A stretch of DNA of 16,105 bases from Ignavibacteriales bacterium (GCA_027349615.1 DAIEML010000023.1:1-16105); one strand, 5' to 3'. Counted from the first letter of the stretch, positions 1 to 7,809 are shown. Made by a program: numbers and translations. The notes: generated from the letters alone by a model not told the origin.

Positions 1-593
1 CCTTTGTTACAAATAATCCGGAGCTAGCCAAAAAAGCAAAAATGATTCGCGATCATGGAACTTTGCAAAAGTACCAGCATGAAATTTTTGGACATAATTA
101 TAGAATGGAAGGAATTCAAGGTGCAATTCTCGGTGTAAAGTTGAAATATCTAACAAACTGGACCTTTGCAAGAAGGAAAGCAGCGAATAAATATCGGGAG
201 CTTCTTTCAGATGTTCCAAATATCAAATTGCCAAAAGAGATGCCTTACGCAAAACATGTTTATCATTTGTTTGTAATTCAGGTGAGAGAAAATGGCAAAC
301 CTAATAATCCTGAATTGCGAAATTTATTAGCGAATTATTTAACAGAAAGAGGAATTTCAGTTGGTTTCCATTATCCAATTCCTCTGCATTTGCAAGAATG
401 TTTTAAATATTTAGGATATAAGAAAGGCGACTTTCCGGTTGCTGAAGCATTAGCTGATAATTGTATTTCGCTGCCAATGTATCCGGAATTAACTGACGCT
501 CAAATTGAATACGTCTGTTCAAATATTAAAGATTTTTTTAATCATGAAATTGAAAGCAATAATGCTGCGTTAAGTAATTTGAGTTCTAAATAA
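1..593 (+). CDS. DegT/DnrJ/EryC1/StrS sugar aminotransferase, C-terminal part
   Basis: PLP-dependent transaminase that puts an amino group on a keto-sugar nucleotide in the cytoplasm. The 5' end lies outside the window. The frame is open from base 3 (F-V-T-N-N-P-E-L-A-K-K-A-K before the first in-window Met at 42), and the sequence upstream of that Met matches the family, so 42 is not the start. Family hallmarks seen are the RDHG segment, the HNYRMEGIQGAIL block (normally GYNYRMdelqAAil), the FHYPIPLHLQ segment, and the C-terminal block ISLPMYPELT followed by the usual final helix. The PLP-binding lysine would be upstream and cannot be checked. The dehydrogenase at 2910 and acetyltransferase at 4028 suggest a WbpE/GnnB-like 3-aminotransferase working with them. 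The family call is firm; the substrate is inferred. Confidence 0.93.
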   Translation, partial: FVTNNPELAKKAKMIRDHGTLQKYQHEIFGHNYRMEGIQGAILGVKLKYLTNWTFARRKAANKYRELLSDVPNIKLPKEMPYAKHVYHLFVIQVRENGKPNNPELRNLLANYLTERGISVGFHYPIPLHLQECFKYLGYKKGDFPVAEALADNCISLPMYPELTDAQIEYVCSNIKDFFNHEIESNNAALSNLSSK

Positions 594-622
594 ACTAATA
601 CAAAAATTTCTTCGGGAATAAC

Positions 623-1264
623 ATGGGAAAGAACAAAGTAATTAATTTATATGATATTGATAATGAATTTGAAAAAGCGATCAGCATAATAAGAAGCATG
701 TATTATATTGGCGGTGTATTTATTTATCCAACCGATACTGTATATTCTATCGGCGCAAATCCTCTAAACTTATTGGCAATTGATAGACTAAAGAAAATAA
801 TTTCACCCAACATTTTTTCGGAAGCGACATTACTTGTCGGCAGCATTTCGGACTTGAACAATTACATAGAAATAATTTCAGAAAAACATTTTGAGTTTCT
901 AAATTCAATTTGGCCAAACCCAATTAATGTTATTTTCAGACTCAACAGGCAATTCAAAAATTTATTCGGCATGGAGCAAGCGGTATTTAAAATTCCAAAC
1001 AACAGATTTTGTTTAAAACTTCTCGCAGATGTTGGTGGTCCTTTGCTAAGCATTAAATTAAAAAATGTTCATACAACTTGTAAGTGTTATGAAATTTTTA
1101 AGGAAGAATATTCCGAACTGGTTGACGGTATTTTCTTTACAAATAAAGAATCATTTAATGATGATTCCGCTTTAGTAGATTTAACTGATCATAAACCTTT
1201 GATAATAAAAGAAAACAAAATCAAACTGAAAAATCTAATTGAAGAGTATCGATACGTTTGCTAA
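623..1264 (+). CDS. Divergent YrdC/Sua5/TsaC-fold protein in a polysaccharide locus
   Basis: A 213-residue protein, close to the length of a minimal TsaC. The N-terminal hallmark of the YrdC family is present (PTDTVYSIG, residues 36-44), as are a WPNPINVIF segment matching the usual W-PGP-T block and a late DSALVDLTD segment resembling the family's PSTIVD. Two active-site motifs are altered. The K-x-R after the first motif is not recognisable (KKIISPN at that place), and the S-T-S-A-N motif reads S-I-K-L-K at residues 143-147. Housekeeping TsaC makes threonylcarbamoyl-AMP for tRNA modification; YrdC domains also occur in sugar carbamoyltransferases such as TobZ and NodU. With these substitutions normal TsaC activity is doubtful, and the role here is unknown. 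The reading frame is intact. It starts 29 bases after the aminotransferase stop, with only a weak ribosome site. Confidence 0.75.
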   Translation: MGKNKVINLYDIDNEFEKAISIIRSMYYIGGVFIYPTDTVYSIGANPLNLLAIDRLKKIISPNIFSEATLLVGSISDLNNYIEIISEKHFEFLNSIWPNPINVIFRLNRQFKNLFGMEQAVFKIPNNRFCLKLLADVGGPLLSIKLKNVHTTCKCYEIFKEEYSELVDGIFFTNKESFNDDSALVDLTDHKPLIIKENKIKLKNLIEEYRYVC

Positions 1265-1286
1265 TAAATAAAAGGGAAAATTTAAA

Positions 1287-1373
1287 ATGAAAACTTTTTT
1301 TAACTTAACAACGGCACTATTCTTTATGGCAGCAATATTTCTAGGAACAATTTTGATAATTGCACTTTTTTAA
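1287..1373 (+). CDS. Possible 28-residue membrane microprotein
   Basis: A short frame begins at an ATG preceded by AAAGGGAAAA (1271-1280), an AGGGA ribosome site about 9 bases upstream, and ends in TAA. It encodes 28 residues: a short M-K-T-F-F-N start, then an almost uninterrupted hydrophobic stretch (about residues 9-28: Leu, Phe, Met, Ala, Ile) with no charged residue after Lys2. This would form one membrane helix. It lies between the YrdC-like gene and the initiating sugar transferase, in the same direction, 22 bases after the preceding stop. I recognise no family. It could be a translated microprotein or a chance frame in AT-rich DNA; the ribosome site and clean hydrophobicity favour translation, but conservation is untested. 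Confidence 0.4.
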   Translation: MKTFFNLTTALFFMAAIFLGTILIIALF

Positions 1374-1430
1374 TATACGGTTAAATGTATAATCTTATTT
1401 GAAAAGTTGTGAAACAAAAACTTAATCTAA

Positions 1431-2867
1431 ATGATAAAGATTGCAAAATATAAATTCTTTTTTGCTTTGTCGGATTTAATAATTTTATTTTTTATCCTTA
1501 TCGTAACTTCATTTACATTAGATAAGATACTAAATATTGAAATCCGAAACGCGAACGGAAATATTGGAGCGTTGCTACTAACATTCGCTCTTATTTTGAT
1601 GTCGTTTTTAATATTTAGTTTTAATAATCTTTATAAGATTTCATTAATTCTTGTCCGATCGGCTCATACAACAGCAGTAATAAAATCTTTATTTTATTTA
1701 ATGATAATTTCAGTTCCAACTTCATTAGCAGTTTTTGAAATTGATTTATTAGAAATGCTAATCATAGCGATAAGTTTTGTTATAATATTTTTCACCGTGT
1801 CCTATATTGTTCGAGTTGAACTACTTCGAAGATTGTATTCAGTTTTAAAAAAGAAAGGATTAAGAAGAAAAGTAATTATTGTAGGAGATGGAAAGCCTGG
1901 AAGAATACTTGCAACAAAACTAACTTTTGAAAATCCTATCGGGATAAACATAGTCGGTTTTATAGATGATCAAAAAAATGTTGGCGAAGAAATTATCGAT
2001 GGGAAAAAAGTTCTTGGTAAATACAACGATATTCAAAATATTGTTAATGAATTTGCTATTGATGAGCTTTTGATTTCTTACGATACAAAAGATTACGAAA
2101 AACTAATGAGTATAATTGATTACTGCGGTGAAGCTAATATTAATGTTAAAATTACTTCGGACTTGCTAAAAATAATTCCGCAAAAAGTTTACACTGAAAA
2201 ATATGCAAACATTCCGGTGATAGACGTTTCGCATTCTCATCAAAATTGGCTAGTTATAAAATTTAAAAGATTATTCGATTTACTTTTTGCCAGCTTAGGT
2301 TTTCTATTTCTATCTCCGTTTTTATTAATAATCGGATTACTCATAAAGTTATCATCAAAAGGACCAATATTATTTCATCAAGTAAGAATTGGAAAGAACG
2401 GACAGCAATTTAATTTTTATAAATTCCGAACAATGCATTTACAAAAAGAAGATGACAACGAACGAAAAGAAAAAATGTTAAAGTTTATGAAGGAAGATCA
2501 ACATTCGGGAAACGATACAAAAATAATTTCTAACTCTCGAATAACTAAGATCGGCAAAATATTGCGCAAAACTTCTTTGGATGAAATGCCGCAGCTATTT
2601 AATGTAATTAAAGGTGAGATGAGTCTTGTTGGACCAAGACCGTGTTTACAATATGAATTTGAAAATTATGATAACTGGCAAAAAAGAAGATTGAGTGTTA
2701 TTCCAGGCTGCACAGGGATGTGGCAAGTTGTAGGCAGAAGTTCGGTTTCATTTAAAGATTCAATTGTGTTAGATCTTTATTATATAAATAATATGTCGCC
2801 ATGGCTTGATCTTCAGATTTTAATTAAAACTTTACCAGTTATGTTATTTGGAATCGGTGGCAAGTAA
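1431..2867 (+). CDS. Initiating undecaprenyl-phosphate sugar-phosphate transferase (WbaP/WcaJ type)
   Basis: Polyprenyl-phosphate hexose-1-phosphate transferase that starts repeat-unit assembly on undecaprenyl phosphate at the inner membrane. Its 478 residues show the long-type architecture. There are four predicted membrane helices (roughly 8-29, 45-64, 86-103, 106-127), then a Rossmann-like CoA-binding-type domain (IIVGDGKPG near 148-156). The catalytic domain begins with KRLFD (279-283) and a re-entrant helix containing SP. Conserved catalytic-domain motifs are YKFRTM (330-335), the catalytic pair Asp384-Glu385 in SLDEMPQLFN, GPRP ending at 404, and PGCTGMWQV. About 45 residues, including a charged run, separate FRTM from the DE motif. 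The start at 1431 has no clear ribosome site, as is common in Bacteroidota-like genomes. Which sugar is transferred cannot be read from the sequence. Confidence 0.96.
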   Translation: MIKIAKYKFFFALSDLIILFFILIVTSFTLDKILNIEIRNANGNIGALLLTFALILMSFLIFSFNNLYKISLILVRSAHTTAVIKSLFYLMIISVPTSLAVFEIDLLEMLIIAISFVIIFFTVSYIVRVELLRRLYSVLKKKGLRRKVIIVGDGKPGRILATKLTFENPIGINIVGFIDDQKNVGEEIIDGKKVLGKYNDIQNIVNEFAIDELLISYDTKDYEKLMSIIDYCGEANINVKITSDLLKIIPQKVYTEKYANIPVIDVSHSHQNWLVIKFKRLFDLLFASLGFLFLSPFLLIIGLLIKLSSKGPILFHQVRIGKNGQQFNFYKFRTMHLQKEDDNERKEKMLKFMKEDQHSGNDTKIISNSRITKIGKILRKTSLDEMPQLFNVIKGEMSLVGPRPCLQYEFENYDNWQKRRLSVIPGCTGMWQVVGRSSVSFKDSIVLDLYYINNMSPWLDLQILIKTLPVMLFGIGGK

Positions 2868-2898
2868 GTTCGTTAAGATGTACGTATGATTTTAAAAT

Positions 2899-2904
2899 AG
2901 GAGG
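2899..2904 (+). promoter_or_regulatory. Consensus Shine-Dalgarno before the dehydrogenase gene
   Basis: A perfect AGGAGG lies 5 bases before the ATG at 2910 and fixes that start. It is the strongest ribosome site in the window and contrasts with the absence of any recognisable site before most genes downstream of 7800. Confidence 0.85.
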
Positions 2905-2909
2905 AAAAA

Positions 2910-3968
2910 ATGAAAATTGGAATAGTCGGACTAGGATATTGGGGACCAAATTTAATTAGAAATTTTTTAGCTCAGAAGTCAGTAGACGAAGTTATCGCAT
3001 GTGATATCAAAGAAGAGAGAATAGAAATGCTGAGATCAAAATTTCCAAATGTTCAGTTTATCAAAGATTATAAAAGTTTACTGGCTTCTGACATTGATGC
3101 TGTTGTTATTGCTACACCGGTTGATACGCATTTTAATCTTGCTAAAGAAGCCTTGGAAAATGGAAAACATGTTTGGGTTGAAAAACCATTTACAAGTTCA
3201 ACAAAAAAAGCTGAAGAATTAATAAACTTAGCAAGTTCAAAAAATTTAAGAATCTTTGTTGACCACACTTTCTTATATACCGGTGCTGTAAAAAAAATTA
3301 AAGAGCTTATTCTAAAAGGAGAGCTTGGAGAAATTCTTTATTTCGATTCTGTAAGAATAAACCTTGGTTTGTTTCAGCATGATGTAAATGTTATTTGGGA
3401 TCTTGCGCCTCACGATTTATCAATTATGAAATATCTTCTTAGTGATAAACAAGCTGTCGGCGTTACTGCTTGCGGAATTTCTAGTTATTATGAACTCGAA
3501 AATTTAGCTCAGCTTTCAGTTCATTTTCAGGATAATTCTTGCTTTGCTCATTTCCATGTTAATTGGACTTCGCCAGTAAAGATTCGTCGTATTATAATTG
3601 CCGGCAAGAAAAAAATGTTGGTGTTTGATGATTTGGAAAATTCTGAAAAAATAAAAATATACGATTGCGGAGTTGATATTACATCTACAGAAAGCATACA
3701 TAAAGCATTAGTTCAGTATCGTACCGGCGATATGTATTCACCAAAAATTGAACAAACTGAAGCTCTTAATTGCGCAGCAAAAGAATTTATAAATTGTATT
3801 TTGGAAAATAGAGAGCCGCTTACGAGCGGAATTGATGGAATGGAAGTAGTCAGAATTCTTGAAGCATCAGATAAGTCAATCAAGAATAAAGGAATGATGG
3901 TTAACTTAAATTCTTCATCAGATGAAGAAATTTATAAACCGGGCGAAGAATTTCACGAGTATGTTTAA
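2910..3968 (+). CDS. Gfo/Idh/MocA-family sugar-nucleotide dehydrogenase
   Basis: NAD(P)-dependent oxidoreductase of 352 residues. The N-terminal Rossmann fold has GIVGLGYWGPNL (4-15), and the family's EKP motif is at residues 91-93 (VWVEKPFT), with Lys92 the usual catalytic lysine. His168 in WDLAPHDL is the expected second catalytic residue. The rest forms the C-terminal alpha/beta domain. The family oxidises sugar hydroxyls; in amino-sugar pathways it makes the 3-keto sugar nucleotide (WbpB/WlbA, GnnA). The acetyltransferase directly downstream and the aminotransferase upstream support a 3-keto, then 3-amino, then 3-acetamido sequence. It resembles the general YWGPN type rather than WbpB itself, so either UDP-GlcNAc or UDP-GlcNAcA could be the substrate. 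An AGGAGG at 2899 supports this start. Confidence 0.93.
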   Translation: MKIGIVGLGYWGPNLIRNFLAQKSVDEVIACDIKEERIEMLRSKFPNVQFIKDYKSLLASDIDAVVIATPVDTHFNLAKEALENGKHVWVEKPFTSSTKKAEELINLASSKNLRIFVDHTFLYTGAVKKIKELILKGELGEILYFDSVRINLGLFQHDVNVIWDLAPHDLSIMKYLLSDKQAVGVTACGISSYYELENLAQLSVHFQDNSCFAHFHVNWTSPVKIRRIIIAGKKKMLVFDDLENSEKIKIYDCGVDITSTESIHKALVQYRTGDMYSPKIEQTEALNCAAKEFINCILENREPLTSGIDGMEVVRILEASDKSIKNKGMMVNLNSSSDEEIYKPGEEFHEYV

Positions 3969-4015
3969 TGAAATCAAAAAAGAAATTGTAAATATGAAAA
4001 TTAAAATTGATGAAT

Positions 4016-4020
4016 GGGAG
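4016..4020 (+). promoter_or_regulatory. Ribosome site that sets the acetyltransferase start
   Basis: GGGAG lies 7 bases before the ATG at 4028. A longer in-frame reading would need a TTG at 4007, and the GGGAG lies inside that extension, so ATG 4028 is the better start. Confidence 0.75.
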
Positions 4021-4027
4021 AACTAAA

Positions 4028-4501
4028 ATGGATAATCAAATTATTTCTAATGTTGAAATGGGAAAGAATGTTATGGTATTTAATTTCGTAAATCTTTATG
4101 GATGTAAAATCGGAGACAACACAAAAGTTGGATCTTTTGTTGAGATTCAGAAAAATGCGACGATTGGGAAAAACTGTAAAATATCATCACATACTTTTAT
4201 TTGCGAAGGTGTTCACATTGAAGATAATGTCTTCATCGGGCATAATGTAACTTTTATAAATGATAAATATCCTCGCTCAACCTCGAATGGAAAACTTCAG
4301 ACAGAAGCAGATTGGAAAGTTGTTGAAACATTTATAAAAGAAGGTGCATCAATCGGATCTTCGGCAACAATTCTCTGTGGTGTAACAATCGGGGAAAATG
4401 CAATTGTAGGAGCTGGTGCTTTTGTAACTAAAGATGTTGCTCCCAGAACAATAGTCGCTGGAGTTCCTGCACATATATTAAAATTAGAAACAATTTTATA
4501 A
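4028..4501 (+). CDS. Sugar N-acyltransferase, left-handed beta-helix (WbpD/QdtC-like)
   Basis: A 157-residue hexapeptide-repeat acyltransferase, probably trimeric and cytoplasmic, using acetyl-CoA to acylate an amino sugar nucleotide. Successive hexapeptide turns are visible (IGDNTKVGSFVEI, IGKNCKIS, IEDNVFIGHNVTF, IGSSATILCGVTIGENAIVGAGAFV), ending in the typical VAGVPAHIL. The FINDKYPRS insertion is characteristic of the 3-N-acetyltransferases WbpD/WlbB and QdtC/FdtC. It sits 59 bases after the dehydrogenase stop, so it most likely acetylates the product of the dehydrogenase and DegT aminotransferase. Start chosen at ATG 4028 because of the GGGAG seven bases upstream. The acyl group and exact sugar are inferred. 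Confidence 0.93.
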   Translation: MDNQIISNVEMGKNVMVFNFVNLYGCKIGDNTKVGSFVEIQKNATIGKNCKISSHTFICEGVHIEDNVFIGHNVTFINDKYPRSTSNGKLQTEADWKVVETFIKEGASIGSSATILCGVTIGENAIVGAGAFVTKDVAPRTIVAGVPAHILKLETIL

Positions 4502-4576
4502 AATCTATTACCCACCAATAAAATTTATCTAAACAATTAAATTAAACTTTTTTCAAAGTTCGGTTCGAGGTTTGAT

Positions 4577-5188
4577 ATGAAACGCAAACTCTATTTAATC
4601 TTTTTTTTGATTATAATTTTTAGCATTCCTCACTTTGGGCAAAAATTATTACCCGGAGACGGTATTCGAATTTTATTTTACAACATATCTGATCCGATTA
4701 CCGGAGATTATTATGTACAAAAAGATGAATCCTTAATGCTGCCATACCTTGGTAGAATTACTATTCTTGATCGAGGTTTTGATAGTGTTAAGAAAGAGAT
4801 TGTTACAAAATATTCTTCATTATACAGAAATCCTGAAATAACAATCCTACCTCTATTAAAAGTAAATATTTTAGGTGAAGTTCGTCTTCCCGGATATTAT
4901 TACGTAACCGGAATTGAAAAACTTTCCGATCTCATTGCAAAAGCCGGCGGAACAACCGCAGATGCTGATTTAGAAGACATTTATATTACTCGCGACGATA
5001 AACGAATTGAAATTAATGGCCAAAAAATAATAGAGAACGGAAGTAAGTTAGATGACATTGGATTAAAATCCGGCGATGGGATTTATATATCGCGCACTTG
5101 GTTTAGTGGCAATACATCAACAATAATTTTTTCAACAATTGCCGCAATAACTACAATAGTTGCCGCAATAATATATACAACTCGCTGA
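4577..5188 (+). CDS. Short polysaccharide export protein (OPX/Wza type) with SLBB domain
   Basis: Secreted export-channel partner of the Wzc protein encoded next. Its 203 residues have an N-terminal signal (about 1-21, Lys/Arg then a long hydrophobic run) and then the polysaccharide-export domain starting at LLPGDGIRI (about 24) and running through the RNPEITILPL segment. An SLBB domain follows (VNILGEVRLPGYYYVTG, with the KAGGTT signature). A C-terminal hydrophobic helix (about 179-200) ends in a short basic tail. No lipobox cysteine is visible, so it does not look like a lipoprotein, unlike E. coli Wza. It is much shorter than Wza and lacks its extra domains. GAGG at 4567-4570, six bases before the ATG, supports the start. 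The next gene begins 21 bases after its stop. Confidence 0.92.
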   Translation: MKRKLYLIFFLIIIFSIPHFGQKLLPGDGIRILFYNISDPITGDYYVQKDESLMLPYLGRITILDRGFDSVKKEIVTKYSSLYRNPEITILPLLKVNILGEVRLPGYYYVTGIEKLSDLIAKAGGTTADADLEDIYITRDDKRIEINGQKIIENGSKLDDIGLKSGDGIYISRTWFSGNTSTIIFSTIAAITTIVAAIIYTTR

Positions 5189-5209
5189 ATTTAATATGAG
5201 GATAAGAAT

Positions 5210-7735
5210 ATGAATTATGATCAATTAAATGAATTATTAAAAGCGCAATCAGCTTCAAATAAAAAAAATTTCGAAGATTTTCTTAAAGTATTAATTAAAA
5301 GGAAATGGTTTATAATAATTTCTTTTGTTCTGATTTTTATAGGCGGTTATTTATATATGAAATATACAACGCCAACTTACGAATCTACAGTTCTGCTTAA
5401 AAAGGAACAGACAAAGGATCAGAATTTTAGAGAAGATCTTTATAGAAGATTTGTTTCATTGCAATCCCCAGATGATATAACCACAGATATAGTTATAGTA
5501 ACTACTAAAAACGTCTTAGATAAAGTTGTGAATAATTTAGAATTGAATTTTCAAGTCGATAATATTTTTATCACACGTGATGGGAATTATGAAATTCAAA
5601 AAACTTTACCATCTTATAATTTCTGGCTCGAGAATGATTATTCTAAAACTTCAAAATTTCCAGTCATTTTAAGTGCAAATGCGGATTCGGTATCAAAAAC
5701 TTCAAAATATTTTATAACATTTAAATCAAATACTCAATATGATCTTTATAGAACCGATGAAAAGACAAATACTTTTATAAAAGGATTTCAAAGTTCTTCT
5801 GAGAATGAAATAAATGCTGATGGATTTAGATTAAATTTTTATTGGCCGAATGTTAAACCTGGATCTAAATTCTATTTTACGGTTTATAATGATTTAACTG
5901 CTTATTATTTGCTTAAACAAAAAATTTCAGTATCTCAGAAAGAAACTACCAATTTAATTGAAATTTCAGTAAAGGATAATAATCCCCAAACTGCTCAGCT
6001 TATTGCGCGGACATTAATAAATAAATTTAACGATGCAAGAACAGAACAGCAGCGTGAAAATATTCAATCGTCATTTGTATTGATTGATACGCAATTGAAT
6101 GAAGTTTCTAAAAAATTAAAATTAGCTGAAGATAATTTAAGTGCTTATCAATCTGTAAATGGAATTACAAAGTTAAATAGAAGTTCAGATGAAATTGTCA
6201 GCTCTTTAAGTAGTCTTGAATCCGAAAAGATTAATACAGATTTAAAACTCAGTGAGTATGAAGAGAAAAAAGCACAAATGTCAAAAGAATATTCTAATAA
6301 AGGATATTTTGATCAAACGTATTTATCCCCGAATCAAACAGATCAAGCCTCAAGTCCGTTTGCATCATTATTAAAGCAGCTCTCTGATCTGGAAGTTAAA
6401 AAAATTGAGTTGCTGCAAAAAGAAACAGAATCGCATCCGGATATAATTAATATTAATAATCAAATAGAAAAAACTAAAAATCAACTTAGCTCGTATAATC
6501 AGAATACTTTGACTGCTTATGATATAATTATCAATTCGTTGAAAGAAAAAAAATCTAAGCTAAATAATTTAATCGGAGGTTATCAGTCAAGACTTCAAAA
6601 TCAGCCAAAGAAAGAAACAATTCTTGCCGGTTTAACTAGAGATAAAGTTGTTTATGAAAAAGTTTTTAATTTGCTTTTGGATAAGCGAGAAGAATTACGA
6701 ATGAAAGAAATTTCGCAGTTGCAGGATATTGTTGTGGTTGATAATCCTACTTTACCAATGGTGCCGGTTTTACCGAACAGATATCTAACTGCTGCTGCAT
6801 GCTTATTTATCTGGGCTGGAGTTGTAATTTTATATTTGTTTACTATGGAATATCGAGAGAAAAAATATCTTAAGCTTGATGAAGTTGAATCTAGGTTGAG
6901 GCTGCCGCTTTTATCAATTATTCCATCTTATCCTGCAGATTTTAAAAAGAATATAAAAAAATCTAATGAGTTAACGGATAGATTTGCCTCAATTTCTACA
7001 AATGGAAGTGGAATAAATGAATCATTCAAAGTTTTGAGGACGTGGTTAACATTTTGTGCTAAGGATGATAAAAGAATAATTATGATTACTAGCTGCGAAG
7101 AACATTCTGGGAAAACATCTGTAGTTGCGAATTTGGCACTTTCGTTAATTTCAATTGAGAAAAAAGTTTTAATGATAGATGCCGATTTAAAAAGATGTAC
7201 ACTTTCAGACATGTTTAATATTTCACGAAGTTTACCTGGATTAAATGCTTTCCTAAAAGGTGAGCAAAATAAACCGCCGATTATAAATTTGAACAGTGTA
7301 TTTGGTAAAACACCAAATGAAAAATTCTTAAGTATTCTTCCTGCTGGAGACGTAAGTGAGCAGTCAAGTAATCTATTGCAATCAAATAAAACAACTGAGT
7401 TGATTAACGCATTAAAAAATAGCTCATACGATTATGTATTGATTGATACACCTCCAATAACTCGTGTAGTTGATGCTCTAATTTTAAGCAGGATAATTAA
7501 CAATCTCATTTTAGTTGTAAGATATAATTATTCTTTAAGAGAAAGTGTGAATTTCGGAATTGAAGAATTGAATAAAGACAAAATAAATATACTCGGTGTA
7601 GTAGCAAATGATTGTAACGTAACCAGATCAACTTTTAAACATAAATATGGTTACGGTTACGGTTATAAGTATGCTTATGAACCTAACCGAGATAAAAAGA
7701 ATAAAAAAATATCGAAAAATTCTGCAGCAGTTTGA
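5210..7735 (+). CDS. wzc: Wzc-type polysaccharide co-polymerase and tyrosine autokinase
   Basis: An inner-membrane protein of 841 residues that controls polymer length and export with the OPX protein. The N-terminal Wzz domain begins with membrane helix 1 (about 33-50). A long periplasmic part with coiled-coil-rich sequence (about 270-470) follows, then the proline motif (Pro513, 516, 519, 522) and membrane helix 2 (about 525-545). The C-terminal BY-kinase has Walker A with Lys635-Thr636 (EEHSGKTS; Pro-Gly-Glu is more usual before GK), Walker A' (MIDADLKR, Asp657 and Asp659) and Walker B (VLIDTPP, Asp746). The tail carries six tyrosines in eleven residues (813, 815, 817, 819, 821, 823), the expected autophosphorylation cluster, followed by a very basic end. 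GAGGA at 5198-5202 supports the start. No cognate phosphatase gene is seen in the window. Confidence 0.96.
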   Translation: MNYDQLNELLKAQSASNKKNFEDFLKVLIKRKWFIIISFVLIFIGGYLYMKYTTPTYESTVLLKKEQTKDQNFREDLYRRFVSLQSPDDITTDIVIVTTKNVLDKVVNNLELNFQVDNIFITRDGNYEIQKTLPSYNFWLENDYSKTSKFPVILSANADSVSKTSKYFITFKSNTQYDLYRTDEKTNTFIKGFQSSSENEINADGFRLNFYWPNVKPGSKFYFTVYNDLTAYYLLKQKISVSQKETTNLIEISVKDNNPQTAQLIARTLINKFNDARTEQQRENIQSSFVLIDTQLNEVSKKLKLAEDNLSAYQSVNGITKLNRSSDEIVSSLSSLESEKINTDLKLSEYEEKKAQMSKEYSNKGYFDQTYLSPNQTDQASSPFASLLKQLSDLEVKKIELLQKETESHPDIININNQIEKTKNQLSSYNQNTLTAYDIIINSLKEKKSKLNNLIGGYQSRLQNQPKKETILAGLTRDKVVYEKVFNLLLDKREELRMKEISQLQDIVVVDNPTLPMVPVLPNRYLTAAACLFIWAGVVILYLFTMEYREKKYLKLDEVESRLRLPLLSIIPSYPADFKKNIKKSNELTDRFASISTNGSGINESFKVLRTWLTFCAKDDKRIIMITSCEEHSGKTSVVANLALSLISIEKKVLMIDADLKRCTLSDMFNISRSLPGLNAFLKGEQNKPPIINLNSVFGKTPNEKFLSILPAGDVSEQSSNLLQSNKTTELINALKNSSYDYVLIDTPPITRVVDALILSRIINNLILVVRYNYSLRESVNFGIEELNKDKINILGVVANDCNVTRSTFKHKYGYGYGYKYAYEPNRDKKNKKISKNSAAV
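7649..7666 (+). repeat. Hexanucleotide tandem repeat encoding the Tyr-Gly tail of Wzc
   Basis: GGTTAC, GGTTAC, GGTTAT in tandem encode three Gly-Tyr pairs in the autokinase tail. Gain or loss of a unit would keep the frame and change the number of tyrosines by one. Confidence 0.85.
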
Positions 7736-7781
7736 TTGAAATATAATCATAGAATTGAAACACTTTCTAAAAAATGTAAAG

Positions 7782-7809
7782 GGGAAATAATCTTTAAAAG
7801 ATTTTTCCC
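7782..7809 (+). other. Hairpin between wzc and wzx
   Basis: GGGAAA (7782-7787), one bulged T (7788) and AATCTT (7789-7794) pair with AAGATT (7798-7803), TTT and CCC (7804-7809) around a 3-base loop, giving a 12-pair stem. No T-run follows, so it is not a standard intrinsic terminator. It begins within a GGGG run that resembles a ribosome site and ends 26 bases before the wzx ATG. An RNA processing, stability or translation-control element is possible; function is not shown. Confidence 0.55.

Noticed and set aside
1386..1393. TATAAT hexamer before the initiating transferase gene as a promoter -10
   Set aside because: No -35 element at a suitable distance was found, the TG is not in the extended -10 position, and such hexamers are frequent in DNA this AT-rich.
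3968..4026. Two tiny frames (7 and 10 codons) between the dehydrogenase and acetyltransferase genes
   Set aside because: Too short and lysine-rich as expected by chance; the second ends just before the real ATG at 4028 and shares its ribosome site.
4007..4027. TTG start for the acetyltransferase
   Set aside because: The ribosome site GGGAG lies inside this extension and is well spaced for ATG 4028.
6928..7212. Minus-strand open frame inside the Wzc gene
   Set aside because: It lies wholly within the kinase domain coding sequence and shows no family features; the same holds for the other minus-strand frames in the window.
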